Shown here one piece after another: positions 51,814-61,284 of a stretch of 64,000 bases of DNA. Source of the DNA: Polaribacter sp. MED152 (lineage in GTDB: Bacteria; Bacteroidota; Bacteroidia; Flavobacteriales; Flavobacteriaceae). Position numbers and translations under genes: made by a program. Numbering within the stretch: position 1 is the stretch's first letter; each line of letters starts with the position of its first letter. Where the stretch lies: positions 2,614,501 through 2,678,500 of the forward strand of contig NC_020830.1 in the NCBI RefSeq assembly GCF_000152945.2. The letters are read 5' to 3'. The notes under the pieces are model-generated. The model saw only the letters and a list, made by a program, of their open reading frames with translations. It did not search any database and was not told the DNA's origin.

Positions 51814-53436
51814 ATGATCATTCAAGGGAACATAGTCGATATTCAAAATCGTAATATTTTTAAGGGAGAAATAGAGGTAAAGGGCGATAAGATTATAGAT
51901 GTTCGTGAATCAAATCATACCAATGAAAGCTATATTATTCCTGGCTTTGTAGATGCACATATTCATATTGAAAGCTCTATGCTTGTGCCTTCTGAATTCG
52001 CAAAAATTGCGGTTGTTCATGGCACAGTTGCTACAGTTTCAGATCCTCACGAAATTGCAAATGTATTAGGTGTAGAGGGAGTAAATTTTATGATTGAAAA
52101 TGGAAAAAAAGTTCCGTTAAAATTCAATTTTGGAGCACCAAGTTGTGTGCCAGCAACTTCCTTTGAAAGTGCAGGAGCTATTATTAATGCTGATGACATC
52201 AAACTAATGATGGAAAATTCAGACATTAAATATTTAGCAGAGATGATGAATTATCCAGGTGTTTTATTTGATGATGAAGAAGTTTTGGCTAAAATTCAAC
52301 ACGCAAAAAACAACCATAAGCCTATAGATGGGCATGCACCTGGTTTACGAGGTGAAGATGTTAGTAAATATATTGCAGCTGGTATTTCTACAGATCACGA
52401 ATGTTTTTCTTTTGAGGAAGCAAAAGAGAAGCTAGAAAAAGGAATGAAAGTAATTATTAGAGAAGGTTCTGCTGCCAAAAACTTTGAAGCTTTAATTGAG
52501 CTACTGCCAGATAATTTTGAAAATATGATGTTTTGTTCTGATGATAAACATCCAGATGATTTATTAATAGGTCACATTAATCAGTTGTGTGAAAGAGCAT
52601 TGGCTAAGGGTATTGACGTTTTTAAAGTTCTTCAGGCTGCTTGTGTGAATCCTGTTAAGCATTATAATTTAGACGTGGGTTTACTTCAGAAAAATGATTT
52701 TGCCGATTTTATAGTGGTGGATGATTTAAAGCATTTTAATGTATTAGAAACGTATATTAATGGTGAATTAGTAGCCAAAAACGGAGCTTCTTATGTAAAA
52801 CATGTGCCTTTTGAAGTGTTAAACAATTTTAATACTAACTTAAAGAAAGTGGAAGATTTTATGTTTGAATCTTCATCATCAAAAATTAAGGTAATTGAAG
52901 CTTTGGATGGAGAATTGGTGACTAATAAAATTGAAGTAGCATCTTTAATAGAAAATGGAAATTTAGTTTCCAATACAGCTACTGATGTTTTAAAAATGAC
53001 AGTTGTAAACCGTTATGAAAATGCTGATTCTTCAATTGCATTTATTAAAAATTTCGGTTTAAAAGAAGGGGCAATAGCAAGTTCTGTTGGGCATGATTCT
53101 CATAACATAATCGCTGTTGGAGTTTCTGATGAAATGATTTGTAAAGCTGTAAATTTAATCATTAAAAATAGAGGTGGAGTTTGTGCAGTTACTGCATCTA
53201 AAGAAAAAATAGTTTCTTTACCTGTGGCAGGAATTATGTCAGACAAACCAGCCAAAGAAATTGGAGAAGCCTATGCAGCTTTAGACAAAATGGCAAAAGA
53301 AATGGGTAGCCAATTAAAGGCACCTTACATGAGTTTGTCTTTTATGGCGCTTTTGGTGATACCTTCTTTAAAATTGTCAGATAAAGGTTTGTTTGATGGC
53401 ACTAGCTTCAAGTTTACCTCTCTTGAAGTAAATTAA
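51814..53436 (+). CDS. ade: Adenine deaminase
   Basis: A 540-aa amidohydrolase of the adenine deaminase type. Metal ligands and motifs include [18 protein letters not shown], then [36 protein letters not shown] and [14 protein letters not shown]. It converts adenine to hypoxanthine, which the hypoxanthine phosphoribosyltransferase domain encoded at 61285 could recycle. It is monocistronic and convergent with FUSC. Confidence 0.94.
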   Translation: MIIQGNIVDIQNRNIFKGEIEVKGDKIIDVRESNHTNESYIIPGFVDAHIHIESSMLVPSEFAKIAVVHGTVATVSDPHEIANVLGVEGVNFMIENGKKVPLKFNFGAPSCVPATSFESAGAIINADDIKLMMENSDIKYLAEMMNYPGVLFDDEEVLAKIQHAKNNHKPIDGHAPGLRGEDVSKYIAAGISTDHECFSFEEAKEKLEKGMKVIIREGSAAKNFEALIELLPDNFENMMFCSDDKHPDDLLIGHINQLCERALAKGIDVFKVLQAACVNPVKHYNLDVGLLQKNDFADFIVVDDLKHFNVLETYINGELVAKNGASYVKHVPFEVLNNFNTNLKKVEDFMFESSSSKIKVIEALDGELVTNKIEVASLIENGNLVSNTATDVLKMTVVNRYENADSSIAFIKNFGLKEGAIASSVGHDSHNIIAVGVSDEMICKAVNLIIKNRGGVCAVTASKEKIVSLPVAGIMSDKPAKEIGEAYAALDKMAKEMGSQLKAPYMSLSFMALLVIPSLKLSDKGLFDGTSFKFTSLEVN

Positions 53437-53439
53437 AGA

Positions 53440-55653
53440 TTAAAGTTTACCAATCTTTTGTACTAAATTAGTAGATAAACTATACAACCATTGTACTTGA
53501 CCAAACACTAATTGTGTTTCATGCAAGGCAATTTTTAGTTCGTCAGAAATGGGTATGCCCTCTTTAATCTCCAGATCTCTAGTAACTGATAAATCTTTGT
53601 AATAATTAGAATAATTTCTTTCTGCAGTTTTCAACTCTTGGTTATCTAAAGAATCAATTTTTTTTGAAGAATTCGAAGAAATTACATGTTGTAAATTAGT
53701 TAAAATATGTTTTACATAAATCTCAAATTGTTCTGGAGCTAGACCTCTTTCGTTATTTTTAATAAACATACTTAAAGCAGAAAGAGAAGATAAGAAAGTA
53801 TTGCTAATGGTAACAACATCATAAATTAAAGCACTATTCTCTTTTTTAGATTTTGGCTCTTGCATTAACCTTTGATAGGCTGCATTTAAATTACCAACTT
53901 TCAAGAATGCTTGTTTTCTAGCTAAGTTGTAACTCGTTGCAGTTTCTCCTTTTTCATGATAAAAGTTGTTGATTTCATTCAAATAAGTTTCAAAACCTTT
54001 TACAGTATCTATTAAAAACTCTTTCATGTTCTTCGCTTCCCAAACAGGCCATAATAGATAATTTCCAACAAAAGCTAAAACTGCACCAATTAAGGTATCA
54101 AATACTCTAAACTGTATAACTTCTAATACATTAGATGAAATAAGCGCATACATAAAAATTACATAAAGCGTTATAAATGCAGCACCATTTCTGTAGTTCT
54201 GTTTAATTAAAGAAAAACCAATAACCAAAGAAATTAAAGCAATAACAGCATAAATAATGGTGTTCTGCGTAACTAAAACTATAGCAACACCAACCAATGC
54301 ACCTAAAATTGTACCAATAACCCTACTTTTAACTCTGTCTTTTGTTAAACTGTAACTAGGTCTCATAATTACAATTATGGTTAATAAAATCCAGTAAGAT
54401 TGTTGCAATTCTAATAGATTACCAATAAAGAAACCAACAATTGTGGTAATTGTTAATCTTAAAGAATGTCTAAATATGGGCGATTTAATATTAAAATTAT
54501 CCTTTAACTTTTTAATGTCGTAATCTATAGGGGTAATGAATTGCTCAGCATCTTTTATACCTCTAATTTTATCATTTTTATAGTATTTGGTAAGTATTCT
54601 ACCAATATCAATTAAATTCTGAATTTGCTTTTCTTGATACGTTTTGTAGTTCAATAACAAGATTACTTCTTCTCTAGATTCAGGCAACCCAACTTGTAGC
54701 TCATACAATTCAATTTGATTTTCTATTTTTTTTAGAAGGATGTCAAAACTATTGGTAAAATTTAATTTTTCTTCTTTTAAAATTACTTTAGATAGATGTT
54801 TTAAATGATTCGAAATTTCATAAATCAGTACTTTAAATTCATCAATTTTTTCAGGATGATTTTCAAACAAATCATCAAATTTTTTATAATCTATAGCATT
54901 AGAAATGGCCAATTCATAAATCTCCATAATTCTAGAAAATACTAACTGCTGACGTCTAATTCTATTGCTAAAACCAGCATTAGCTCTTTTTTCTAAAATA
55001 ACTTCTCTTAAGGTTTCATGAAGTTCGTTAATTTCTGTTTGGAGCACAAAATTCTTTTCTAAAAGAACAGTTCTATCATCCTTTGCAATTAATAAATCAC
55101 CTCTAGATTTTATAAAATCGGCTGTTTTTTCTAATAAGTTTACAAATAGATAATCTGTTTGAACTTGAGGAAATAATACTTGGGTTGAAATGGTTAAGGT
55201 TAAATACCAAATACCACCAATTGCAATACAAATAGAATGTTGTAATATCGAAATTTCTGAACTGTCATAAGCAAATGCTAAAACCAAAGCCAATAAACCC
55301 GATAATGAAATTAACGAAGCTCTAAACCCGAAAACAGAAATATAGGAAACCGTGAAAATCAGAAAAACTAAAAGCGGAACTAATATTGGTAAAAAGTGGC
55401 TGAAGTAACCAACTAAAAGCGTAATTGTAAAGGTGAGTACAATAGAAGATAAAATACCATAAAATTTATGGTTTAAACTACCATTTGTATCTGCAGGTAC
55501 ACACAAGATAGATCCTAAAGCAATACCAAAACCAATGTCTATACTATCAAAAAAATATACAGATACAAAAACAGGAATAGCCATCGCTATTGCAATTAAT
55601 AGTGCCTTTAAAAATTGCAGACTTTTTATGTATCGTAAAAATGCGTTAATCAT
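53440..55653 (-). CDS. FUSC family (YccS-like) inner-membrane protein
   Basis: A 737-aa protein of the FUSC/YccS family with two blocks of membrane helices (about residues 10-165 and 400-540), each followed by a long cytoplasmic helical region. The second block carries LELQQSYWILLTIIVIMRPSYSLTKDRVKSRVIGTILGALVG, the signature segment. The family is linked to export of aromatic acids, but the substrate is unknown here. On the minus strand a TAAATTTG box is at 55670-55677, 17 bp before the start. Confidence 0.88.
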   Translation of the reverse strand: MINAFLRYIKSLQFLKALLIAIAMAIPVFVSVYFFDSIDIGFGIALGSILCVPADTNGSLNHKFYGILSSIVLTFTITLLVGYFSHFLPILVPLLVFLIFTVSYISVFGFRASLISLSGLLALVLAFAYDSSEISILQHSICIAIGGIWYLTLTISTQVLFPQVQTDYLFVNLLEKTADFIKSRGDLLIAKDDRTVLLEKNFVLQTEINELHETLREVILEKRANAGFSNRIRRQQLVFSRIMEIYELAISNAIDYKKFDDLFENHPEKIDEFKVLIYEISNHLKHLSKVILKEEKLNFTNSFDILLKKIENQIELYELQVGLPESREEVILLLNYKTYQEKQIQNLIDIGRILTKYYKNDKIRGIKDAEQFITPIDYDIKKLKDNFNIKSPIFRHSLRLTITTIVGFFIGNLLELQQSYWILLTIIVIMRPSYSLTKDRVKSRVIGTILGALVGVAIVLVTQNTIIYAVIALISLVIGFSLIKQNYRNGAAFITLYVIFMYALISSNVLEVIQFRVFDTLIGAVLAFVGNYLLWPVWEAKNMKEFLIDTVKGFETYLNEINNFYHEKGETATSYNLARKQAFLKVGNLNAAYQRLMQEPKSKKENSALIYDVVTISNTFLSSLSALSMFIKNNERGLAPEQFEIYVKHILTNLQHVISSNSSKKIDSLDNQELKTAERNYSNYYKDLSVTRDLEIKEGIPISDELKIALHETQLVFGQVQWLYSLSTNLVQKIGKL

Positions 55654-55669
55654 ATAATTAGTGATACTG

Positions 55670-55677
55670 CAAATTTA
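55670..55677 (-). promoter_or_regulatory. -7 box (TAAATTTG, minus strand) for the FUSC gene
   Basis: CAAATTTA on the plus strand reads TAAATTTG on the minus strand, an exact consensus match before the ATG at 55653. Confidence 0.45.
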
Positions 55678-55794
55678 CTAAGTTAATCTACTTAGAGGTT
55701 TACTTTGTGTTATTTAAAAATAAAACTTTAAAGTTAAGCAGGTAAGCCTTTAACTAATAAGGTTTGTTTATTTTTATCTCCTTAAATAGTTAAT

Positions 55795-56385
55795 ATGAGT
55801 TTACAACAAGATTTAGAAAAGAGAAGTGGTAATCAGTGTGAATTATGTGCTGCAAAAGAAAATTTATCGATTTATGAAGTAAAACCAGTTTCTACAGGCG
55901 GTTTTGATGGTAGTATTTTAGCTTGTGATACTTGTACTAAACAAATTGAGGGCGATGAAGAATTAAATGCAAATCATTGGAGATGTTTAAATGATGCAAT
56001 GTGGTCTGAGTTTACGCCTGTAAAAGTGGTTGTTTGGCGAATGTTACATCGCCTAAAAGAGGAAGGTTGGCCAACAGAATTATTGGGTATGATGTATATG
56101 GAAGATGCTGAACTGGCTTATGCAAAAGAAACAGGAGATCATTTAGCAGAGGGTGAAAAAATAATTCATAGAGATGCAAATGGCGCTATTTTACAGGCAG
56201 GGGATTCTGTAGTGCTTATTAAAGATTTAAAAGTAAAAGGATCTAGTATGGTTGCCAAACAAGGAACTGCAGTAAGAAGAATTTCTTTAGATCATGAAAA
56301 TGCAAAGTATATAGAAGGCAAAGTAGGGCCTACCCAAATTGTAATTGTAACAGATTATGTAAAAAAAATGGCAGATAAAGAATAA
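55795..56385 (+). CDS. PhnA family protein
   Basis: A 196-aa PhnA-type protein. The N-terminal zinc ribbon has two Cys pairs (GNQCELCAAKENL and ILACDTCTKQI). The C-terminal PhnA domain has IIHRDANGAILQAGDSVVLIKDLKVKGSSMVAKQGTAVRRI. The family was named from phosphonate loci, but its role is not tied to phosphonates and no phn genes are here. It lies between divergent FUSC and the blaI operon. Confidence 0.88.
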   Translation: MSLQQDLEKRSGNQCELCAAKENLSIYEVKPVSTGGFDGSILACDTCTKQIEGDEELNANHWRCLNDAMWSEFTPVKVVVWRMLHRLKEEGWPTELLGMMYMEDAELAYAKETGDHLAEGEKIIHRDANGAILQAGDSVVLIKDLKVKGSSMVAKQGTAVRRISLDHENAKYIEGKVGPTQIVIVTDYVKKMADKE

Positions 56386-56440
56386 CCATACTTTAATAAT
56401 ATGTAAAAGCCTTTAAAGGTTAAATGAAACTAATTTTTTC

Positions 56441-56505
56441 AACTAAAAAATTAGTTTAAACTAAATATTTAGTTATATTTGTTTCAATAAACTAAAACTT
56501 TAGTT
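56441..56505 (+). promoter_or_regulatory. Three operator dyads around the blaI promoter
   Basis: Three 16-bp dyads: AACTAAAAAATTAGTT (56441-56456), AACTAAATATTTAGTT (56459-56474, a perfect palindrome) and AACTAAAACTTTAGTT (56490-56505). The TATATTTG -7 box (56474-56481) lies between the second and third, overlapping the second by one base. Dyads 1 and 2 cover the -33 region and dyad 3 the likely transcription start, as expected for autorepression by the BlaI-like product. Confidence 0.75.
56474..56481 (+). promoter_or_regulatory. -7 box (TATATTTG) of the blaI-blaR operon
   Basis: An exact TAnnTTTG match 31 bp before the blaI ATG, flanked by the operator dyads. Confidence 0.6.
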
Positions 56506-56511
56506 GAAAAT

Positions 56512-56871
56512 ATGTCAAAACAATTAACAAAAGCAGAAGAGCAAATCATGCAAGTGCTGTGGGATTTACAAGAATCCTCAGTAAAAGATATTATAACTCA
56601 ATTGCCAGAACCAAAACCAGCATATAATACTGTTTCAACAATTATAAGAATTTTAGAAACGAAAGAATTTGTTGGTCATAAAACAGAGGGTAGAGGGTAT
56701 TTGTATTATCCGCTTATAGATAAAGATACCTATAGTAATCAAAGTTTACACAAATTAATGAATGGTTATTTTCAAGGTTCATTTAAGAGTATGGTTTCTT
56801 TTTTCGTAAAAGAAAACAAAATGGATGTAAAGGAATTAGAGTCTATTTTAAAAGAAGTAAATAAAAAATAA
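56512..56871 (+). CDS. BlaI/MecI/CopY family transcriptional repressor
   Basis: A 119-aa winged-helix repressor: LTKAEEQIMQVLWDLQESSVKDII, then PAYNTVSTIIRILETKEFVGHKTEGRGYLYYPLIDKDTY, typical of BlaI/MecI. It should dimerise on palindromic operators and be inactivated by signalling through the M56 partner encoded 3 bp downstream. The three dyads upstream are the likely operators. In Bacteroidota such pairs are common and often unrelated to beta-lactamase; no beta-lactamase gene is seen here. Confidence 0.93.
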   Translation: MSKQLTKAEEQIMQVLWDLQESSVKDIITQLPEPKPAYNTVSTIIRILETKEFVGHKTEGRGYLYYPLIDKDTYSNQSLHKLMNGYFQGSFKSMVSFFVKENKMDVKELESILKEVNKK

Positions 56872-56874
56872 GCT

Positions 56875-58449
56875 ATGATAAATTATATAATACAAGTAAT
56901 CTTATTTCAGATTTTATTTTTAGCGATTTATGATTTTTTCTTAAGTAGAGAAACCTTTTTCACTAAAAACAGGTGGTACTTATTGGTTACTCCCATAATT
57001 TCTTTCTTTATTCCGTTAATAAAAATCTCAACATTAGAACAGTCTGTTCCAGAAGAATTCATAGTAAATCTTCCAGAAATTATGCTGTCTCCAGAAAAGG
57101 TGATTACAGAAGCGATACCAACTGAAAGTTTCACGAATTCTATAAATTATTTAAGTATTTTCTTTTGGGTAGGTGTTGTAATTTTTACCCTTCTATTTTT
57201 AATTAAGTTAGTAAAGATTGCAAGTATTATTAAAAAATACGATGCAGGGTCTTTGGTTTTAGCAGATGCGAAACTAATAATTATACCTTCTAGTAGTAAG
57301 GCGTTTTCTTTTTTTAATTACATTTTTTTAGGTGCTAAAATTAAAGAAGCAAATAGAGAAAACATTATTCAGCATGAGTTGGTGCACACACAACAAAAAC
57401 ATACGTATGATTTGGTTGTCTTTGAGATTTTAAAAATTGCAATGTGGTTTAACCCAATGATTTATTTCTATCAAAAGAGAATCACTTTAGTACACGAATA
57501 CATTTCTGATGCTGTTGTAGCAAAATCGGAAACCAAAGAAAGTTATATCAACAATTTATTGTCTGGTTTTTTTCAAGTGGAAAATATTGAGTTTGTGAAT
57601 CAGTATTCTAAAAAGAGTTTCATAAAAAAAAGGATTATGATGATGAAAAAGAATCAATCAAAAACCGTAAATCAATTAAAATATTTGTTACTAATTCCAG
57701 TTTTGGTAAGTATGTTATTTTATAGTTCTTGTTCTAATGATAATATAGAAGTTATTGAGGAAAGTAAGTCAAATTCACAAAAAGCGAAAGCAATAAGTTA
57801 TTTTGAGTTGAATGGAAAACTAACAAAAAGTTTAAGTGATAAGTCATCATATCTAGATAGATATTTTGGCAATGGCATTCCAGAAGGTATTGAGCTAACT
57901 TATGATGATCTAACAAATGAAGAAAGGGAAGAGTATGATGTCACTTTTGAAAGAATGAAAAGTATTGAGAATGAAGAGTATAGTATGGTTAAAACCATAA
58001 AAATATTTGAAAAAACAAATGGTAGAAAAACGTTAGCAATAATTTTAAAGGATTTTAAAGATATTAAAGTGAGAAGCAAAAAAAGAGAGCCTCTTTCTGA
58101 TGGATCTTATTCAGTTTTACACGTAAATACAACACCTACATTTGCTGGTTGTGAAGTGAGAGATTTAGATTGTTTCTTTAAAAAAATAGAAGAGCATTTT
58201 AGTTCTAATTTTGATACAGTGTTAGCAAATAGCCTTAATCTTCCATCAGGAAAAACAAAAGCTTATGTTTCATTTAACATCGATTTAAATGGTGAAGTTG
58301 CAGATGTTAAAGTAAGAGCACCTCATAAAATAATTGAAAAAGAAGTAAAAAGAGTGCTTCAACAATTACCTATAATGACTATTGGAAAAATAGATGATAA
58401 ACCAGTAAAGGTAAGATACACTTTACCTTTTGTTTTTAATGTAGAATAA
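56875..58449 (+). CDS. BlaR1-like M56 metallopeptidase with C-terminal TonB-type domain
   Basis: A 524-aa membrane sensor protease. Four TM helices frame the M56 zinc site: IIQHELVHTQQKHTYD (HExxH) and LVHEYISDAVVAKSE. After the last TM helix (YLLLIPVLVSMLFYSSC) comes a periplasmic region. It ends in a TonB-C-like fold (TKAYVSFNIDLNGEVADVKVRAPHKIIEKEVKRVLQQLP), instead of the penicillin-binding sensor of true BlaR1. It probably cleaves the BlaI partner on an unknown signal. The TPR gene follows 10 bp later. Confidence 0.9.
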   Translation: MINYIIQVILFQILFLAIYDFFLSRETFFTKNRWYLLVTPIISFFIPLIKISTLEQSVPEEFIVNLPEIMLSPEKVITEAIPTESFTNSINYLSIFFWVGVVIFTLLFLIKLVKIASIIKKYDAGSLVLADAKLIIIPSSSKAFSFFNYIFLGAKIKEANRENIIQHELVHTQQKHTYDLVVFEILKIAMWFNPMIYFYQKRITLVHEYISDAVVAKSETKESYINNLLSGFFQVENIEFVNQYSKKSFIKKRIMMMKKNQSKTVNQLKYLLLIPVLVSMLFYSSCSNDNIEVIEESKSNSQKAKAISYFELNGKLTKSLSDKSSYLDRYFGNGIPEGIELTYDDLTNEEREEYDVTFERMKSIENEEYSMVKTIKIFEKTNGRKTLAIILKDFKDIKVRSKKREPLSDGSYSVLHVNTTPTFAGCEVRDLDCFFKKIEEHFSSNFDTVLANSLNLPSGKTKAYVSFNIDLNGEVADVKVRAPHKIIEKEVKRVLQQLPIMTIGKIDDKPVKVRYTLPFVFNVE

Positions 58450-58459
58450 AAATATAGCT

Positions 58460-59710
58460 ATGAAAAAGAAAATTCTAATTATATTGTTATTTGCAATGGT
58501 AAAAGTTGAAGCGCAGACTTCAACTTTTGCTGTTTCAGATAGTTTATTTGCCAAAGGCAGATACAAAATGGCTTTAAAAGTTTTAGATGAAGGTGAATCC
58601 TCATTCTTATCTAACTATAAAAAAGCCATCATTTATGAATCTATAGATAATTTTAAAAAGGCTAGTTTCTACTTAGAAAAGGCAATAAGATTTAAAGATG
58701 ATGAAAAAGCCAACTTAAAACTTGCTAAAAATTATAGGGCTTTAGGGCAGTCTGCAAAGGCAATACCTATTTATGAAAAACTAATAGCTAAAGATACTTT
58801 GAATTTGGTTTTAAAATATCAATTGGGTAAAATGTATGTCATCAACAGAAAACCTAAAAAAGCTATTTCTACATTTTCTTATTTGGTAAAACAAGATGTA
58901 AATAATGCGAATTATACGTATTACCTGGGTTTAGCTTATGCTTTAAATGGCCAAAGAGATCCTATGATTAATAGTTTTATAGCTACTTATAAAAAAGATT
59001 CTACACATTTAAAAGCCATTAAAAGGTTAGCAAAGAGTTTTCATAAATTACAAGATAAAGATTCAACACAATTATTTGTAGATAAGGGTTTAGCTCTTAA
59101 TAAAAATGATGTTGAATTAAATAAGCTAAAAATTAATAGACTTTATAAAGACAAGAATTATTTAGAGGCAGTTCCTCTTCTTAAAAAATTAGACACTATA
59201 GATAGAAAAGAAACGTATAGTAAAGTAATGTTAGGCAGGGTTTTTTATAATTTAGACAGTTTAGAACAAGCAAAAAAAGTGTTTACTAAATTATCATTTA
59301 TAGATAGAGAAGATTACACAGCCCTAACTTATTTAGGTGATATTTACTTTAAAGAGAAAAACTACAATAAGGCTATGATGAATTATATGATGGCCACAAC
59401 AAGAGGTAAAGAAGCAAGAGATGCTGAATATTATGGTTTAGCTCGTGTTTTTTATGAATTGGAAAAGCCTAAAATGGCTATAAAATTTTTTAAGAAGGCT
59501 TACGAGGAGAATATTTCTAATTACAGAGCCTTGTATCAATTAGCTACAATGTCTGATGATTATTATAAGGATAAAAAAATAGCTTATAGACTTTACAATG
59601 AGTATACAGAAAAGTTTTGGAGGAAAGATGAAGGCATGAATAATTTTGTTAGAAATAGAATTAATGAGATTAAGAAAGACTATTTTATGAGAGGAGAAAC
59701 TTTAAAATAA
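58460..59710 (+). CDS. Secreted tetratricopeptide repeat protein
   Basis: A 416-aa TPR protein with a signal peptide (MKKKILIILLFAMVKVEAQT). Helical repeats of about 34 residues run through most of the chain (for example ASFYLEKAIRFKDDEKANLKLAKNYRALGQSAKAIPIYEKL, and later TALTYLGDIYFKEKNYNKAMMNYMMAT). It is probably periplasmic and part of the response controlled by the BlaI/M56 pair. The role is unknown. Confidence 0.88.
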   Translation: MKKKILIILLFAMVKVEAQTSTFAVSDSLFAKGRYKMALKVLDEGESSFLSNYKKAIIYESIDNFKKASFYLEKAIRFKDDEKANLKLAKNYRALGQSAKAIPIYEKLIAKDTLNLVLKYQLGKMYVINRKPKKAISTFSYLVKQDVNNANYTYYLGLAYALNGQRDPMINSFIATYKKDSTHLKAIKRLAKSFHKLQDKDSTQLFVDKGLALNKNDVELNKLKINRLYKDKNYLEAVPLLKKLDTIDRKETYSKVMLGRVFYNLDSLEQAKKVFTKLSFIDREDYTALTYLGDIYFKEKNYNKAMMNYMMATTRGKEARDAEYYGLARVFYELEKPKMAIKFFKKAYEENISNYRALYQLATMSDDYYKDKKIAYRLYNEYTEKFWRKDEGMNNFVRNRINEIKKDYFMRGETLK

Positions 59711-59757
59711 AGTTCAGTAATTTTTAGTAAATTCACGCTATATTTTTAGAGCTCTCT

Positions 59758-60228
59758 ATGCGTGTTTTTTCTTTCTTGATACTAATAATCTGTATTACTT
59801 CTTGTGATAATTTATCACTAGTAAAAAATACAAATGAGCAAGTTTTAGATACCATAGTAGATTTTACTTCTGTAGATACCTATCCTTCTTTTAAAGTTTG
59901 CGATTCTTTAATTGATAAAATTGAAAAACAAAGCTGTTTTAGAGCTACTATTCACAAAAAAGTGGGAGAGGAGCTACAGCAACATATATTTACAATAACA
60001 GATTCTTTAAATGAAATTGTTCTAGTAGATTTAGTTATTGCTAAAGATGGTGTTATAAACTTTAAAGGAATACAAACCTCTAAATTGCTAAAAAAGGAGT
60101 TGCCAAAATTTGATAGTTTGGTAAAATCTTCTGTAGATAAATTAGACAAAGTATATCCTGCAATCAAAAGAGGAATCCCTGTTACCACTAGGTATCAATT
60201 ACCCATAAAAATTAAATTGAAAAACTAA
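59758..60228 (+). CDS. Lipoprotein with TonB-C-like domain
   Basis: A 156-aa lipoprotein (MRVFSFLILIICITSCDN, Cys near residue 16). The mature part resembles the C-terminal domain of the M56 protein two genes upstream: both have a Cys-containing DxYPSFKVC or TPTFAGC start, a helix, a VVDLVIAKDGVI- or FNIDLNGEV-type strand, and a closing VTTRYQLPI or VRYTLPF strand. It may interact with the same partner. It lies 47 bp after the TPR gene, either in its operon or with a weak promoter of its own. Confidence 0.75.
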   Translation: MRVFSFLILIICITSCDNLSLVKNTNEQVLDTIVDFTSVDTYPSFKVCDSLIDKIEKQSCFRATIHKKVGEELQQHIFTITDSLNEIVLVDLVIAKDGVINFKGIQTSKLLKKELPKFDSLVKSSVDKLDKVYPAIKRGIPVTTRYQLPIKIKLKN

Positions 60229-60229
60229 A

Positions 60230-61219
60230 TTAGTTTAGCATTTTCCAAAGTTTATCTTTTAATTCTTGCAACCCTTGTTGTGCCACAGAAGAAATAAATA
60301 AAGCATCTACACCTTTAGGTAATTCGGCTTTAATTTCAGCTTGCAATTCATCATCCAACATATCAGATTTTGAAATGGCCAATAACCGATCTTTATCTAG
60401 CAATTCTGGATTATGCTTTTTAAGTTCGTTTAGTAAAATTTCGTATTCTTTGTTAATATCATCAGCATCTGCAGGAATTAGAAATAACAAAGCAGAATTA
60501 CGTTCAATATGTCTTAAAAATCGATGACCTAAACCTTTACCTTCTGCAGCTCCTTCTATAATCCCAGGTATATCTGCCATTACAAAAGTTTGATGATTTC
60601 TATGCTCTACAATACCTAAATTAGGTTTTAATGTAGTAAATGCATAATCTGCAATTTTAGGTTTAGCAGCGGTTAAAACAGATAATAATGTAGATTTCCC
60701 TGCATTTGGAAAACCAACCAAACCAACATCTGCCAATAATTTTAATTCAATTCTAAACCATCCTTCTGCACCATCCATACCAGGTTGTGCATATCTTGGA
60801 GTTTGATTTGTAGAAGATTTAAAGTTCCAGTTACCTAAGCCACCTTTACCACCTCTAAGTAAAATAACTTCTTTTTTATCTTCAGTTATTTCTACAATTA
60901 CTTCATCTGTATCAGCATCTTTTATGATTGTACCTAAAGGAACATCAACATAAATATCTTCACCATCAGAACCAGTACTTCTACTTTTGCTTCCTGCACC
61001 TCCACCTTCAGCTCTAAAATGACGTTTAAATTTTAGGTGAAATAAAGTCCACATGTTTTTGTCTCCACGTAAAATAATGTGTCCTCCACGTCCTCCATCT
61101 CCACCATCAGGTCCTCCTTTGGTAATATATTTTTCTCTATGTAAATGTGCAGAACCTTGTCCACCTTTACCAGAAGAAGCGTATATTTTTATGTAATCTA
61201 CAAAGTTGCCTTCAGTCAT
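60230..61219 (-). CDS. obg: GTPase Obg
   Basis: A 329-aa Obg/CgtA: the N-terminal Gly-rich Obg domain ([41 protein letters not shown]), then the G domain with [14 protein letters not shown] (G1), DIPGIIEG (G3) and AISKSDML (G4). It acts in ribosome assembly and stress signalling. It has the short form without a C-terminal OCT or TGS extension. It lies downstream of hpt-adk on the same strand. Confidence 0.97.
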   Translation of the reverse strand: MTEGNFVDYIKIYASSGKGGQGSAHLHREKYITKGGPDGGDGGRGGHIILRGDKNMWTLFHLKFKRHFRAEGGGAGSKSRSTGSDGEDIYVDVPLGTIIKDADTDEVIVEITEDKKEVILLRGGKGGLGNWNFKSSTNQTPRYAQPGMDGAEGWFRIELKLLADVGLVGFPNAGKSTLLSVLTAAKPKIADYAFTTLKPNLGIVEHRNHQTFVMADIPGIIEGAAEGKGLGHRFLRHIERNSALLFLIPADADDINKEYEILLNELKKHNPELLDKDRLLAISKSDMLDDELQAEIKAELPKGVDALFISSVAQQGLQELKDKLWKMLN

Positions 61220-61284
61220 TTTTGTTTATTTCTTTAATCCTTGAATAATCAAGTTTAGTATTGGAAGTTTTTTAAGAATTTGAT

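Noticed and set aside
56512..58449. True beta-lactam-responsive BlaI-BlaR1 system
   Set aside because: No penicillin-binding sensor domain is present in the M56 protein and no beta-lactamase or PBP2a gene is in the window.
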